NCBI RefSeq assembly: GCF_013466985.1
Contig: NZ_CP059164.1
Location: forward strand, 2,303,001 to 2,367,000
Length of the DNA stretch: 64,000 nucleotides
Source: Nocardioides ungokensis
GTDB lineage: Bacteria; Actinomycetota; Actinomycetes; Propionibacteriales; Nocardioidaceae
Direction: 5' to 3'
In this document: positions 19,408 to 27,558 of the stretch, piece after piece
How the letters are laid out: each line of letters begins with the position of its first letter
How positions within the stretch are numbered: the stretch's first letter is position 1
Notes under the pieces: generated by a model
Told to the model about the DNA's origin: nothing
Database searches by the model: none
The model's input: the letters and a program-made list of their open reading frames with translations, nothing else
Program-made: the position numbers and the translations under genes

Positions 19408-19752
19408 TCAAATATGGTCTTGTCCGGTGGGTTGATCGAATTTCGCGCCCGCGGGTAGTTCCGGCCGACCGTAACCACGGTCCACCAGCTCGAATCCGTC
19501 GGATTTCGAAGCAGAATTGTTCGCCATCACAACGGCAACGTACGGAAGGATCAGCGCGGCGGCGATCAACCACGGCCACAGCCAGTCCACGCCGGCGATG
19601 CCGGCGACCACCGCGCCGACGAAGCAGGCCGAGCGGATGCCCATCGAGAGCAGGTAGCGCTTCTGGCGGGCTGCGATGTCCTCGGCCCGGCTCGATGCCG
19701 CAGTCGTGATGCGGATCGGCTCGTTCCGGTGCCCGGTCGCGTCTCGCCCCAT
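19408..19752 (-). CDS. DUF3099 family membrane protein
   Basis: A 114-residue actinobacterial protein of the DUF3099 family, function unknown. The N-terminal 30 residues (EPIRITTAASSRAEDIAARQ) are hydrophilic, then two hydrophobic segments follow, IRSACFVGAVVAGIAGVDWL and PWLIAAALILPYVAVVMAN, and a short acidic tail. The ATG at 19752 is favoured over earlier frame extension because a TACGAT hexamer lies six bases upstream. Its 5' region is shared with the divergent dodecin gene; the 129 bases between its stop and the downstream small gene show no further ORF. Confidence 0.85.
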   Translation of the reverse strand: MGRDATGHRNEPIRITTAASSRAEDIAARQKRYLLSMGIRSACFVGAVVAGIAGVDWLWPWLIAAALILPYVAVVMANNSASKSDGFELVDRGYGRPELPAGAKFDQPTGQDHI

Positions 19753-19758
19753 CCCGCC

Positions 19759-19764
19759 ATCGTA
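19759..19764 (-). promoter_or_regulatory. -10 element TACGAT, leaderless DUF3099 mRNA
   Basis: On the minus strand TACGAT ends six bases before ATG 19752. A TAGGCT facing the other way at 19771-19776 could serve dodecin. Confidence 0.45.
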
Positions 19765-19805
19765 CGTCGGTAGGCTCGGCAACCCACGTCTGCTTCGGAG
19801 GCCCC

Positions 19806-20018
19806 ATGACCAACCGCACCTACCGCGTCAGCGAGATCGTCGGCACCTCGCCCGACGGGATCGACCAGGCGATCCGCAACGCCATCGAGCGGGCCAGCAA
19901 GACGCTGCGCCACGTCGACTGGTTCGAGGTCACCCAGGTCCGGGGACAGGTCAAGGACGGCACCGTCGAGCACTTCCAGGTCGGTCTCAAGGTCGGCTTC
20001 CGCCTCGAGGACGAGTGA
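19806..20018 (+). CDS. Dodecin, flavin-binding storage protein
   Basis: A 70-residue dodecin, which forms a hollow dodecamer that stores or buffers flavins (riboflavin, FMN or CoA-type ligands depending on the lineage). The whole chain matches the family: YRVSEIVGTSPDGIDQAI, the flavin-stacking Trp in VDWFEVTQVRGQV, and EHFQVGLKVGFRLE at the end. The ATG has CGGAGG four bases upstream. A TAGGCT hexamer at 19771-19776 is a possible -10 element with a leader of about 25 bases. It stands alone between DUF3099 and fabG. Confidence 0.95.
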   Translation: MTNRTYRVSEIVGTSPDGIDQAIRNAIERASKTLRHVDWFEVTQVRGQVKDGTVEHFQVGLKVGFRLEDE

Positions 20019-20070
20019 GGCAGCGACCCGCGGCCCGGACAGGTGTTTAGGGCTACCCCGGGGTAATCGC

Positions 20071-20076
20071 TAGCGT
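20071..20076 (+). promoter_or_regulatory. -10 element TAGCGT, leaderless fabG operon
   Basis: TAGCGT ends eight bases before GTG 20085. The preceding sequence is unusually AT-containing for this window (GGTGTTTAGG). Confidence 0.5.
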
Positions 20077-20084
20077 CGGGGACC

Positions 20085-20814
20085 GTGAGCGAAGCGAACA
20101 CGGAACCTGTCGGTCGGGTCGGTCCTCGTGACCGGGGGCAATCGCGGCATCGGCCGCGCCATCGCCGAGGCCTTCGTGGCCAACGGAGACCGGGTGGCCG
20201 TGACCACGCGCAGCGGCGGTGCGCCCGAGGGCACGCTCGACGTGCGCTGCGACATCACCGACCCGGCCGCGGTGGACGCCGCCTTCGCCGAGATCGAGGC
20301 CGCGCACGGCCCGGTCGAGGTGTTGGTCGCCAACGCCGGCATCACCGCCGACACGCTCGTCCTGCGGATGTCCGAGGACGACTGGTCGTCGGTGATCGAC
20401 ACCAACCTCACCGGGTCCTTCCGCCTGGCCAAGCGGGCCGCGAAGGGGATGCTCCGGCTGCGCCGCGGGCGGATCATCTTCATCTCCTCGGTCGTCGGGC
20501 TGCTCGGCTCGGCCGGCCAGGTCAACTACGCGGCCTCCAAGGCCGGACTGGTGGGCATGGCCCGGTCGCTGGCCCGCGAGCTCGGCTCGCGGTCGATCAC
20601 CGCCAACGTGGTCGCCCCCGGCTTCGTCGAGACCGACATGACGGCGGTGCTCACCGACGACCAGAGGTCGGCCATCAAGACGCAGGTCCCGCTGGGCCGC
20701 TACGCCTCTCCCGACGAGATCGCCTCGGCGGTGACCTGGCTGGCCGGCGACGGCGCGGCCTACGTCACCGGCGCGGTCATCCCGGTCGACGGCGGCCTCG
20801 GCATGGGCCACTGA
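20085..20814 (+). CDS. fabG: FabG, 3-oxoacyl-ACP reductase (single-base frameshift)
   Basis: NADPH-dependent beta-ketoacyl-ACP reductase of fatty acid synthesis, 242 residues after correction. GTG 20085 lies eight bases after a TAGCGT; an extra G at 20116-20118 breaks the frame between VSEANTEPVGR and SVLVTGGNRGIGRAIA. Removing it gives a length divisible by three. Cofactor motif TGGNRGIG, NAG in VANAGITAD, catalytic Ser in IIFISSVVG and YAASK (Y-x3-K) are present, and it ends PVDGGLGMGH as in FabG1/MabA proteins. A start at GTG 20128 would delete the first beta strand. It forms an operon with fabI, as mabA-inhA in mycobacteria. Confidence 0.93.
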
Positions 20815-20854
20815 CCCACCCCCACGACCCCGCACCACCGAGAGGAACGACGAC

Positions 20855-21625
20855 ATGGGCATTCTGGACGGCAAGCGGATCCTGGTCGCGGGCGTGACGA
20901 TGGACTCCTCCATCGGCTTCGCCACGGCGAAGGTGGCCCAGGAGCAGGGCGCGACCGTGCTCATCTCCAACTTCGGGCGCGCGCTGGGCATCACCAAGCG
21001 GATCGCCAAGCGGCTGCCGAGCGAGCCTCCCGTCCTGGAGCTGGACGTCACCGACCCCGAGCACCTCGAGCGCCTGCCCGAGCTGGTGCGGGAGCACGTG
21101 GACGGCCTGGACGGCGTGGTCCACTCGATCGCCTACGGCAACCCCGAGACGCTGCTGGGCGGCAAGTTCCTCGACGGACCGTGGGAGGACGTCGCACAGG
21201 CGGTGCAGGTCTCGGCGTACTCGCTGAAGTCGCTGGCGACCGCGTGCAAGCCGCTGATGGGCCCGGGCGGCTCCGTCGTGGGCCTCACCTTCGACGCCAC
21301 GGTCGCGTGGCCGGCGTACGACTGGATGGGCGTGGCCAAGGCCGGGCTCGAGTCGTGCTCGCGCTACCTGGCCCGTGACCTCGGCCGCGACGGCATCCGC
21401 TGCAACCTGGTGTCCGCCGGCCCGCTGCGCACCCTCGCGGCCAAGGCGATCCCGGGCTTCACGGAGCTCGAGGACATGTGGACGACCCGCGCGCCGCTGG
21501 GCTGGGACAACACGGACCAGACGCCCGCCGCCCAGGCGGTGTGTGCCCTGCTGTCGGACTTCTTCCCGGCCACCACCGGCGAGATCGTCCACGTCGACGG
21601 CGGCTTCCACGCGATGGGCGCCTGA
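20855..21625 (+). CDS. fabI: FabI/InhA-type enoyl-ACP reductase
   Basis: NADH-dependent enoyl-ACP reductase of 256 residues completing each cycle of fatty acid elongation. The divergent SDR motif GVTMDSSIGFATAK near residue 14 and YDWMGVAKAGLESCSRY (Y-x6-K) mark the FabI/InhA family. SAGPLRTLAAKAIPGF forms the substrate-binding loop. It follows fabG by 40 bases with GAGAGGAACGAC as ribosome binding site. This is the enzyme class inhibited by triclosan and by isoniazid adducts in mycobacteria; susceptibility here is not predictable from sequence alone. Confidence 0.96.
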   Translation: MGILDGKRILVAGVTMDSSIGFATAKVAQEQGATVLISNFGRALGITKRIAKRLPSEPPVLELDVTDPEHLERLPELVREHVDGLDGVVHSIAYGNPETLLGGKFLDGPWEDVAQAVQVSAYSLKSLATACKPLMGPGGSVVGLTFDATVAWPAYDWMGVAKAGLESCSRYLARDLGRDGIRCNLVSAGPLRTLAAKAIPGFTELEDMWTTRAPLGWDNTDQTPAAQAVCALLSDFFPATTGEIVHVDGGFHAMGA

Positions 21626-21634
21626 GGCGCAACG

Positions 21635-21654
21635 CCGGGGGACGAGGTCCCCGG
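21635..21654 (+). terminator. Hairpin after fabI
   Basis: GGGGAC at 21638-21643 and GTCCCC at 21647-21652 pair around GAG; two further C-G pairs extend the stem if G 21637 is bulged. It lies ten bases after the fabI stop and ends ten bases before the next promoter. Confidence 0.45.
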
Positions 21655-21663
21655 GTCTCCCGG

Positions 21664-21669
21664 TAGCGT
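21664..21669 (+). promoter_or_regulatory. -10 element TAGCGT, leaderless Mur-ligase paralogue mRNA
   Basis: TAGCGT ends seven bases before GTG 21677; no Shine-Dalgarno. Confidence 0.55.
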
Positions 21670-21676
21670 TCCGCCG

Positions 21677-23368
21677 GTGACTTCCGCACTCGTCGAGCTC
21701 CGGGTCCTGGAGGGCCCCAACCTCTACTTCCCGCGCGCCGCCATCAAGCTGACGCTGGACATCAGCGGCCTGGCCGCGGCACCGGAGGAGCGAGCCGCGA
21801 GGTTCGCGCAACGGATCGGCCTGCGCAACGCACGGCCGGGCGTGCCGGACTCGGGCTTCCGCCAGCGCTTCGCCGCGCGGGCGATCGCCCGGCTGGTGCG
21901 TGCCGTGGCAGCGGAGTCGGGGACCAACCGCCTCGCGGTGCGGGTCCGGCCCACCAGCGACCCCCACCAGCTGGTCGTGGCCTACCCGTGGCTGCACCGC
22001 GAGCGCGCCCAGGTCATGGGTCGCGCCGTCGCGGGCGTGCTGGACGCGCTGCCCGCGACCGACATCGACGAGGCGGTCAGCGAGGCGGCGGCGTGCGTCG
22101 CTGCGGCCCAGGCGGGAGCCGCGCCGCACACCATCACGCCGCGGGTCCCGGTGGTCGCCGTCACCGGCACCAACGGCAAGACCACGACCTCCCGGATGAT
22201 CGCCCACATCGCCCGCACCTGGGGCAAGCTGGTCGGCTGGTCCAACACCGACGGCATCTACATCGACGGCGAGCTCGTCGAGGCCGGCGACTACTCCGGC
22301 CCGAGCGGCGCCGGCCGGGTCCTTGCGCACAAGGAGGTCCAGCTCGCGGTCACCGAGACGGCGCGGGGCGGCATCCTGCTCAAGGGGATCGGCCTGACCC
22401 GCAACGACGTCTCGGTCGTCACCAACGTCTCCGCTGACCACCTCGGGATGCAGGGGATCGACACCGTCGACCAGCTCGCCGAGGTGAAGTCGGTCGTCCC
22501 CCAGATCACGAAGAAGGGCGGCTGGGCCGTCCTCAACGCAGACGACCCCCGGGTCTTCGCCATGCGCGGCGTGATCAAGGCGCAGCCCTGGGTGTTCTCC
22601 CGCGATCCCGACAGCCCGGCCATCCGCGAGGTGCTCAACGCCGGGGGCAGGGCGACGACCGTGATCGACGGGTGGGTGGCCGTGCTGGCCCCCGCCTCCG
22701 ACCCGGACCCGCTGGTGGAGCTGGTCGACGTGCCGATGACCCTGGCGGGCCTGTCCCGCTTCAACGTCGAGAACAGCCTGGCCGCGGCGTCCGCGGCCCT
22801 GGCCATCGGCATCCCGCGCCACGTGGTGGTCGAGGGGCTGCGGACTTTCCTCCCCGACGCCGAGCACAACCCGGGCCGGATGAACTTCTTCTCGATCGGC
22901 GAGGTGTCGGTGGTCATCGACCTGGCCCACAACGAGGCCGGCCTCGAGGCACTGCTCGAGATCATGAACGGCGTACGCCGGCCCGGGGCGCGGCTGCTGC
23001 TCGCCCTCGGCGCGGTGGGCGACCGCCAGGACGAGCTGATCGAGAAGCTCGGCGAGATCGGGGCGCGGGACAGCGACGTGATGGTGATCGCCCACAAGGA
23101 CCGCTACCTGCGCGGGCGCCCCGTCGCGGAGCTCGACGGGTTGATGCGGACCGGCGCGGAGCGGGTCGGTGTCACCGACGTCGCGTCCCACCCCACCGAG
23201 GTCGCGGGGCTCGCGGCCCTGGTCGAGCAGGCACAGCCCGGCGACGTGGTGGCCCTGATGTGCCACGCCGAGCGCGAGGCGGTCTACGCCTGGATCGCCG
23301 AGCACGGGGGCACCCCCGACAGTCCCGGGACGCTGGCCGCGAAGGTCCGCGCGGCCGCCGGCAGCTAG
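21677..23368 (+). CDS. CphA-like Mur ligase family protein lacking the ATP-grasp domain
   Basis: A 563-residue paralogue of cyanophycin synthetase. Residues 1 to about 150 match the CphA N domain (RVLEGPNLYFPRAAIKLTLDIS here, RVYRGANVWSYDKAIHLVVDL in CphA). Then, with no ATP-grasp domain between, the Mur ligase domain begins: VTGTNGKTTTSRMIAHIA near residue 160, ETARGGILLKGIGL, NVSADHLGMQGIDTVDQLAEVKS and the C-terminal LAHNEAGLEALLEIM. These align closely with the CphA encoded convergently. In CphA the ATP-grasp domain adds aspartate and the Mur domain adds arginine; this protein could only carry out the Mur-type reaction. Its substrate is unknown. It ends four bases inside the cupin gene. 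Confidence 0.88.
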   Translation: MTSALVELRVLEGPNLYFPRAAIKLTLDISGLAAAPEERAARFAQRIGLRNARPGVPDSGFRQRFAARAIARLVRAVAAESGTNRLAVRVRPTSDPHQLVVAYPWLHRERAQVMGRAVAGVLDALPATDIDEAVSEAAACVAAAQAGAAPHTITPRVPVVAVTGTNGKTTTSRMIAHIARTWGKLVGWSNTDGIYIDGELVEAGDYSGPSGAGRVLAHKEVQLAVTETARGGILLKGIGLTRNDVSVVTNVSADHLGMQGIDTVDQLAEVKSVVPQITKKGGWAVLNADDPRVFAMRGVIKAQPWVFSRDPDSPAIREVLNAGGRATTVIDGWVAVLAPASDPDPLVELVDVPMTLAGLSRFNVENSLAAASAALAIGIPRHVVVEGLRTFLPDAEHNPGRMNFFSIGEVSVVIDLAHNEAGLEALLEIMNGVRRPGARLLLALGAVGDRQDELIEKLGEIGARDSDVMVIAHKDRYLRGRPVAELDGLMRTGAERVGVTDVASHPTEVAGLAALVEQAQPGDVVALMCHAEREAVYAWIAEHGGTPDSPGTLAAKVRAAAGS

Positions 23369-23724
23369 GGCGGGTCGACAGCGCCGGCCGAGGAGCCGAT
23401 GTCGAGGTCGCCCTCGACCACGAGGGCGACCAGGCCGCCCTCGGTGCGCGTCTCGTGCGGCTCGTTGGGCTCCCACACGGCCGCCTCGCCCGGACCGATG
23501 TCGCTGGTCACACCGTTGCTGCCGGACACCGTGGCGTCCCCGCTCACGACGACGAGGACCTGGCGACCGGCCGCCGGGTGGCGGCCGATCACGCCGCCGG
23601 GCCGGACCTGCACCACGACCAGGTGGGCGTCGGCGGTGATGCCGAGTGCGCCCACGGTCAGGCCCTTGCTGGCATGGTCCTCGACGCGGCGGCGCGGCAC
23701 CGCGCCGAGGGAGACGATCCGCAC
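23365..23724 (-). CDS. Cupin-domain protein
   Basis: A 119-residue single-domain cupin. The barrel shows GVIGRHPAAGRQVLVVVSGDATVSG and GPGEAAVWEPNEPHETRTEGG; one metal-ligand His in each motif is visible (GRHP and PHET), but the usual second His of motif 1 is replaced. It could bind a metal or a small ligand; no enzyme activity can be inferred. GTG 23724 lies nine bases after the cphA stop with a weak GACGGG, so it is probably the last gene of the cphB-cphA operon. A small overlap with the convergent Mur ligase gene leaves no room for a terminator. Confidence 0.83.
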   Translation of the reverse strand: MRIVSLGAVPRRRVEDHASKGLTVGALGITADAHLVVVQVRPGGVIGRHPAAGRQVLVVVSGDATVSGSNGVTSDIGPGEAAVWEPNEPHETRTEGGLVALVVEGDLDIGSSAGAVDPP

Positions 23725-23733
23725 CCCGTCGCC

Positions 23734-26508
23734 TCAGCCCTCGCTGGGCGCCGGCGCGTAGTCGGGGTCGCCTGCCGGCGTCTCCGGGTTCACGCCCGAG
23801 CCCGCCTGGGCCTGCTTGGACCAGGTCTCCAGCTCGGCCATCACGGCTGCGTGCTTGTCGACGCAGAGCACGACGAGGTCGCCACGGTTGGCGCGGCTCA
23901 TCGCGTGCCGCAGCGCCTCGATCTCCTCGAGGACCTGCTCGACCTGCTTGCAGCGCGCGCCCTCGGCGATCGCGGTGCGGACGCCGTCGACCACCAGCCC
24001 GGCGGTCTCGCCGCGCTCACGGCCGCGAAGCGCGACGTCCTCGCGCACGATGACCACGTCGAAGTGCTGTGCGGCGATGTGCCCGAGCTCGCGCATGTCC
24101 TCGTCGCGCCGGTCACCGGCGGTCGCGATGATGCCGATCCGCGACGGCCGGGCGAGGTCGTGCGACGAGGAGAGCGAGTCGCCGACCCGGTCGACGAAGT
24201 CGCCGAGCATCTTCATGCCGGGGGCGTTGTGGCAGTAGTCGACGATGACGTTGACACCGTTGACCTCGACCTCGTTCAGGCGGCCGGGGGAGAGGTAGTA
24301 GTTGGTGGAGAAGCTGCGCAGGCCCTGCCGGATGTCGTGCAGGGGGGCGCCGGCCGCGAAGGCCGCGGCGGCCGCGGCGAGGGTGTTCTGCACGTTCATC
24401 CGCGCCCGACCGCCGAAGGTCGCCGGCAGCAGGTGGGTCCAGGCGAGCTGCATCTCGCGGCGACCGTGCTTGACCACGATCATCTCGCCGCGGTCCGACG
24501 GCTCGAGGACCAGCGCCTTGCCACCGCGGCGGCAGTGGGCGTCGATCATGTCGCGCACCTCGGAACCGGGCTCGTCCATCGAGATCCACACGACCTGGCC
24601 GGAGCAACGGCGGCGCATCTCCCGCACCAGCGGGTCGTCGGCGTTGAGCACGGCGTGCCCGTCGCGCGGGACGGCCTCGACGAGCACCGCCTTGACGTCG
24701 GCCAGCTGCTCGACGGTGTCGATGCCGCGCAGGCCGAGGTGATCCGGCTGCACGTTGAGGACGACGGCCACGTCGTTGCGCTCGTAGCCCAGGCCCTCGC
24801 GCAGGATGCCGCCGCGCGCGACCTCGAAGACGGCGAAGTCCACGCGGGGGTTCTGCAGCACCATGCGGGCCGAGCGGGGTCCGGAGGCGTCGGAGCGGAT
24901 CACCAGGCGCTCGTCGATGACGACGCCGTCGGTGGAGGTCATGCCGACCTTGCGGCCCATGCCCTTGAAGATGTGGGAGATCATCCGCGAGGTCGTGGTC
25001 TTGCCGTTGGTGCCGGTCACGGCCACGATCGGGATCCGCGAGGTCGCGCCAGGCGGGAAGAGCATGTCGACGACGGGCTTGGCGATGAACTGCGGCTCGC
25101 CGATGGTCGGGTGGGTGTGCATCCGGAAGCCGGGGGCCGCGTTGACCTCGCAGATGGCGCCGCCGGTCTCGCGGACCGGCTCGGTGATGTCGGGGCAGAT
25201 GAAGTCGATGCCGGCGATGTCGAGGCCGACCATGCGGGCGGCCTCCTCGGCGATCTCGACGTTCTCCGGGTGGGCCTCGAAGGTGCGGTCGATGGAGATG
25301 CCGCCGGTCGACATGTTGCCGGTCAGGGCGAGCTTGACCATCGTGCCCTCCGGCGGCACCTCGCCCATCTCGAAGCCCTGCTCGCGCACCAGCTCCAAGG
25401 CAGCGGCGTCGACCTTGATCCGGGTCAGGACCTTCTCGTGGCCCACCCCGCGACGCGGGTCGGCGTTCGCGGTGTCGACGAGCTGCTCGACGGTGCTGGT
25501 GCCGTCGCCGGTCACCGAAGCGGGGACGCGCTCGGCGATCGCGGCCACCTTGCCGTCGATGATCAGGCAGCGGTAGTCCTTGCCGGTGACGAACGACTCG
25601 ACGATCACGACTCCGCGCCGCGACTGGTCCTTGGCGATGTGGAAGGCCTCGCGGACGTCCTTCTCGTCCTGCAGGTCGAGGCACACCCCGCGGCCGTGGT
25701 TGCCGTCGAGCGGCTTGACCACGACCGGGTAGCCGATCCGCTCGGCGACCTTGACCGCCTGCTCCTCGGTCCGCACCGACTCCTGCTTGGGCACCGGGAG
25801 GCCGGCGGCACCCAGGAGCCGGGTGGTGAGGTCCTTGTCGGAGGCGATGTCGACGGCGATCGCGGAGGTGGCCGACGTCATCGTGGCGCGGATCCGCTTG
25901 GCGTGGACGCCCTGGCCGAGCTGGACCAGGGAGTGCTGGTTGAGGCGGATCCACGGGATGTCGCGGGAGACGGCCTCGTCGATGATGGCCTGCGTGGAGG
26001 GGCCGAAGGCGGTGCGCTCGGCACGGAGGATGAAGGCCTCCAGCTCGGCGTCCCAGTCGAACGACGGGTCCGCCTCGACCAGGTGGTTGACCAGGCGTAC
26101 GGCGAGCTTCGCGGCGGCGAGGCCGACCTGCTCGTCGACGTACCCGAAGATCACGTTGTAGCGGCCGGGCTGGCCCTTGACGCCGCGGGTCTTGCCCCGG
26201 CGCACGTCGTGCCCGACGACCTGCTGGAGCGCCAGCGCGGTGTGCTCGGCGACGTGGCCGAGCCAGGTGCCCTCGTTGAGCCGCTCGACGAAGCCGCCGC
26301 GCCGCCCGCGCGAGCAGGAGTGCTCACGCAGCCCGGGCACCATCGCGAGGATGTTGTCGGTGAAACCCGGGATGGTGTTGGTCGGGAACTTCTCCAGCGA
26401 GCCGAGGTCCACCACGAGGTGGATCGCCTTGTCGTAGGACCAGACGTTGGCCCCTCGGTAGACCCTGGTCTCGACGATGGCGAGGTCGGGCGTGGGGCGT
26501 TCGGTCAT
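23734..26508 (-). CDS. cphA: Cyanophycin synthetase
   Basis: Non-ribosomal synthesis of cyanophycin, a poly-Asp backbone with Arg side chains used as nitrogen store. The 924-residue chain has all three domains: N domain (about 1-165), ATP-grasp (about 210-480, with YPVVVKPLDGNHGRGVCLD and GIDFICPDI) and Mur ligase (from VAVTGTNGKTTTSRM near residue 490 to the end). The ATP-grasp part adds Asp, the Mur part Arg. It is slightly longer than typical enzymes (870-900) because of an acidic, proline-rich tail (PETPAGDPDYAPAPSEG). ATG 26508 overlaps the stop of the cyanophycinase gene (TGATG), so the synthetic and degradative enzymes are translationally coupled. Confidence 0.97.
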   Translation of the reverse strand: MTERPTPDLAIVETRVYRGANVWSYDKAIHLVVDLGSLEKFPTNTIPGFTDNILAMVPGLREHSCSRGRRGGFVERLNEGTWLGHVAEHTALALQQVVGHDVRRGKTRGVKGQPGRYNVIFGYVDEQVGLAAAKLAVRLVNHLVEADPSFDWDAELEAFILRAERTAFGPSTQAIIDEAVSRDIPWIRLNQHSLVQLGQGVHAKRIRATMTSATSAIAVDIASDKDLTTRLLGAAGLPVPKQESVRTEEQAVKVAERIGYPVVVKPLDGNHGRGVCLDLQDEKDVREAFHIAKDQSRRGVVIVESFVTGKDYRCLIIDGKVAAIAERVPASVTGDGTSTVEQLVDTANADPRRGVGHEKVLTRIKVDAAALELVREQGFEMGEVPPEGTMVKLALTGNMSTGGISIDRTFEAHPENVEIAEEAARMVGLDIAGIDFICPDITEPVRETGGAICEVNAAPGFRMHTHPTIGEPQFIAKPVVDMLFPPGATSRIPIVAVTGTNGKTTTSRMISHIFKGMGRKVGMTSTDGVVIDERLVIRSDASGPRSARMVLQNPRVDFAVFEVARGGILREGLGYERNDVAVVLNVQPDHLGLRGIDTVEQLADVKAVLVEAVPRDGHAVLNADDPLVREMRRRCSGQVVWISMDEPGSEVRDMIDAHCRRGGKALVLEPSDRGEMIVVKHGRREMQLAWTHLLPATFGGRARMNVQNTLAAAAAAFAAGAPLHDIRQGLRSFSTNYYLSPGRLNEVEVNGVNVIVDYCHNAPGMKMLGDFVDRVGDSLSSSHDLARPSRIGIIATAGDRRDEDMRELGHIAAQHFDVVIVREDVALRGRERGETAGLVVDGVRTAIAEGARCKQVEQVLEEIEALRHAMSRANRGDLVVLCVDKHAAVMAELETWSKQAQAGSGVNPETPAGDPDYAPAPSEG

Positions 26509-27499
26509 CAGGAGGCTCCATCCTGGTCGGTGCTGGTGTCCTGCCGGGTCGTGCTCACGATCTTCTTGCGGCTGCGGGCCAGCCGGCGGCGCAGGGCGCT
26601 GGGCGACGCGTCGGCGGCGGCGATGTCGCGGGCCAGGTCGCGCAGGTCCTGACCGGCCTCGGCGAGGTCGGCCGCCTCGTCGGGATGCCGGTGCTCGGGC
26701 TGCGCGAGCAGGGTGCGCGTGGTCAGGTCGAAGCGCGCGCCTCGGGAAGGATGTGGAGGACCACGCCGCTGGCCAGCAGCGCGGACGACCGGCGGGCCTC
26801 GTAGGCGTTGGTGACGATGCGTGAGGGGTCGAAGACGGTGACGGCGCCGCGTCCCACCACGCTCAGGATTTCGTGGTCGTCGACGTGGTCCACGATCGCA
26901 GCGGTGTCCTCGTCGACGCCGATCCCGAGCAGCTGGGGGGACTGGGCGACGATCATCAGCAACCGACCGTAGCGGTTGCGCTGGTCGAAGTGCTGGTCGA
27001 TCACGGTCGAGTCCAGCAGCCCGAGCCCGGCGGCCACCTGGGTCATCCGCTGCTTCGGCGTCGATCCCGGCCCACCGAAGGCGACCATGTGGCTGGACTG
27101 GATGCTCGCGCCGGCGGAGGTCCCGGCCACCACGACACCGCGCTCGTGGGCGTCGAGGATGGCGTCGGCGAGCGGGGTGCCGCACACCAGCGCCGACAGC
27201 TTGAGCTGGTTGCCCCCGGTCATGAAGATGCCGGTGGCGCTCTCCAGCCGGGCCACGAGCTCGGGGTCGCCGGCCTCCTCGCGGCTCTCGGGGCGCACCG
27301 CGACCACGTCGGCCGCGCCGAGACGGCGGAAGAGCGCGTCGTACACCTCCACGACCTCGGGGCCGAGCGACGAGGCCGTCGGGATCACGGCGATCCGGGC
27401 GTCAGCCCCGCCGCTCGCGGCCACGAAGTCCTTGAGGATCGTGCGCTTGCGAAGCTTGTCCTCGGCGCCGCCGATGATCATGAGGGGTCCCCTGGGCAT
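26508..27499 (-). CDS. cphB: Cyanophycinase (single-base frameshift near the 3' end)
   Basis: Serine peptidase-like cyanophycinase (S51 family) that cleaves cyanophycin to beta-Asp-Arg dipeptides. From ATG 27499 (MPRGPLMIIGGAEDKLRKR) the core runs with the nucleophile Ser in VVVAGTSAGASIQSSHM and the GIGVDEDTAAIVD stretch. A base is missing near 26740 after VVLHILPE; correction continues GARFDLTTRTLLAQPEHRH and gives 330 residues. The last 65 or so residues are a basic tail (SALRRRLARSRKKIVSTTR) not needed for the family fold. ATG 27499 is preceded by TAGCCT after seven bases. First gene of the operon cphB-cphA-cupin. Confidence 0.93.
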
Positions 27500-27506
27500 G
27501 AGAGGG

Positions 27507-27512
27507 AGGCTA
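27507..27512 (-). promoter_or_regulatory. -10 element TAGCCT, leaderless cyanophycin operon
   Basis: On the minus strand TAGCCT ends seven bases before ATG 27499. It is the only promoter candidate found for cphB-cphA-cupin and faces away from the sixA promoter 35 bases distant. Confidence 0.5.
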
Positions 27513-27546
27513 GGGCATGTCCCGCGATGACCCGACATGCCGGCGA

Positions 27547-27552
27547 TAGAGT
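27547..27552 (+). promoter_or_regulatory. -10 element TAGAGT, leaderless sixA mRNA
   Basis: TAGAGT ends six bases before GTG 27559; no Shine-Dalgarno. Confidence 0.5.
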
Positions 27553-27558
27553 GCGCCC

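Noticed and set aside
20777..23476. Open frame of about 900 codons on the minus strand opposite fabI and the Mur ligase
   Set aside because: Mirror of real genes; low-complexity His/Gly/Arg sequence and no start signals.
22672..26652. Long open frame of 1326 codons on the plus strand across the cyanophycin locus
   Set aside because: It is antisense to cphA, has Arg/Ala/Gly-rich composition without domains, and is a by-product of high GC at third positions.
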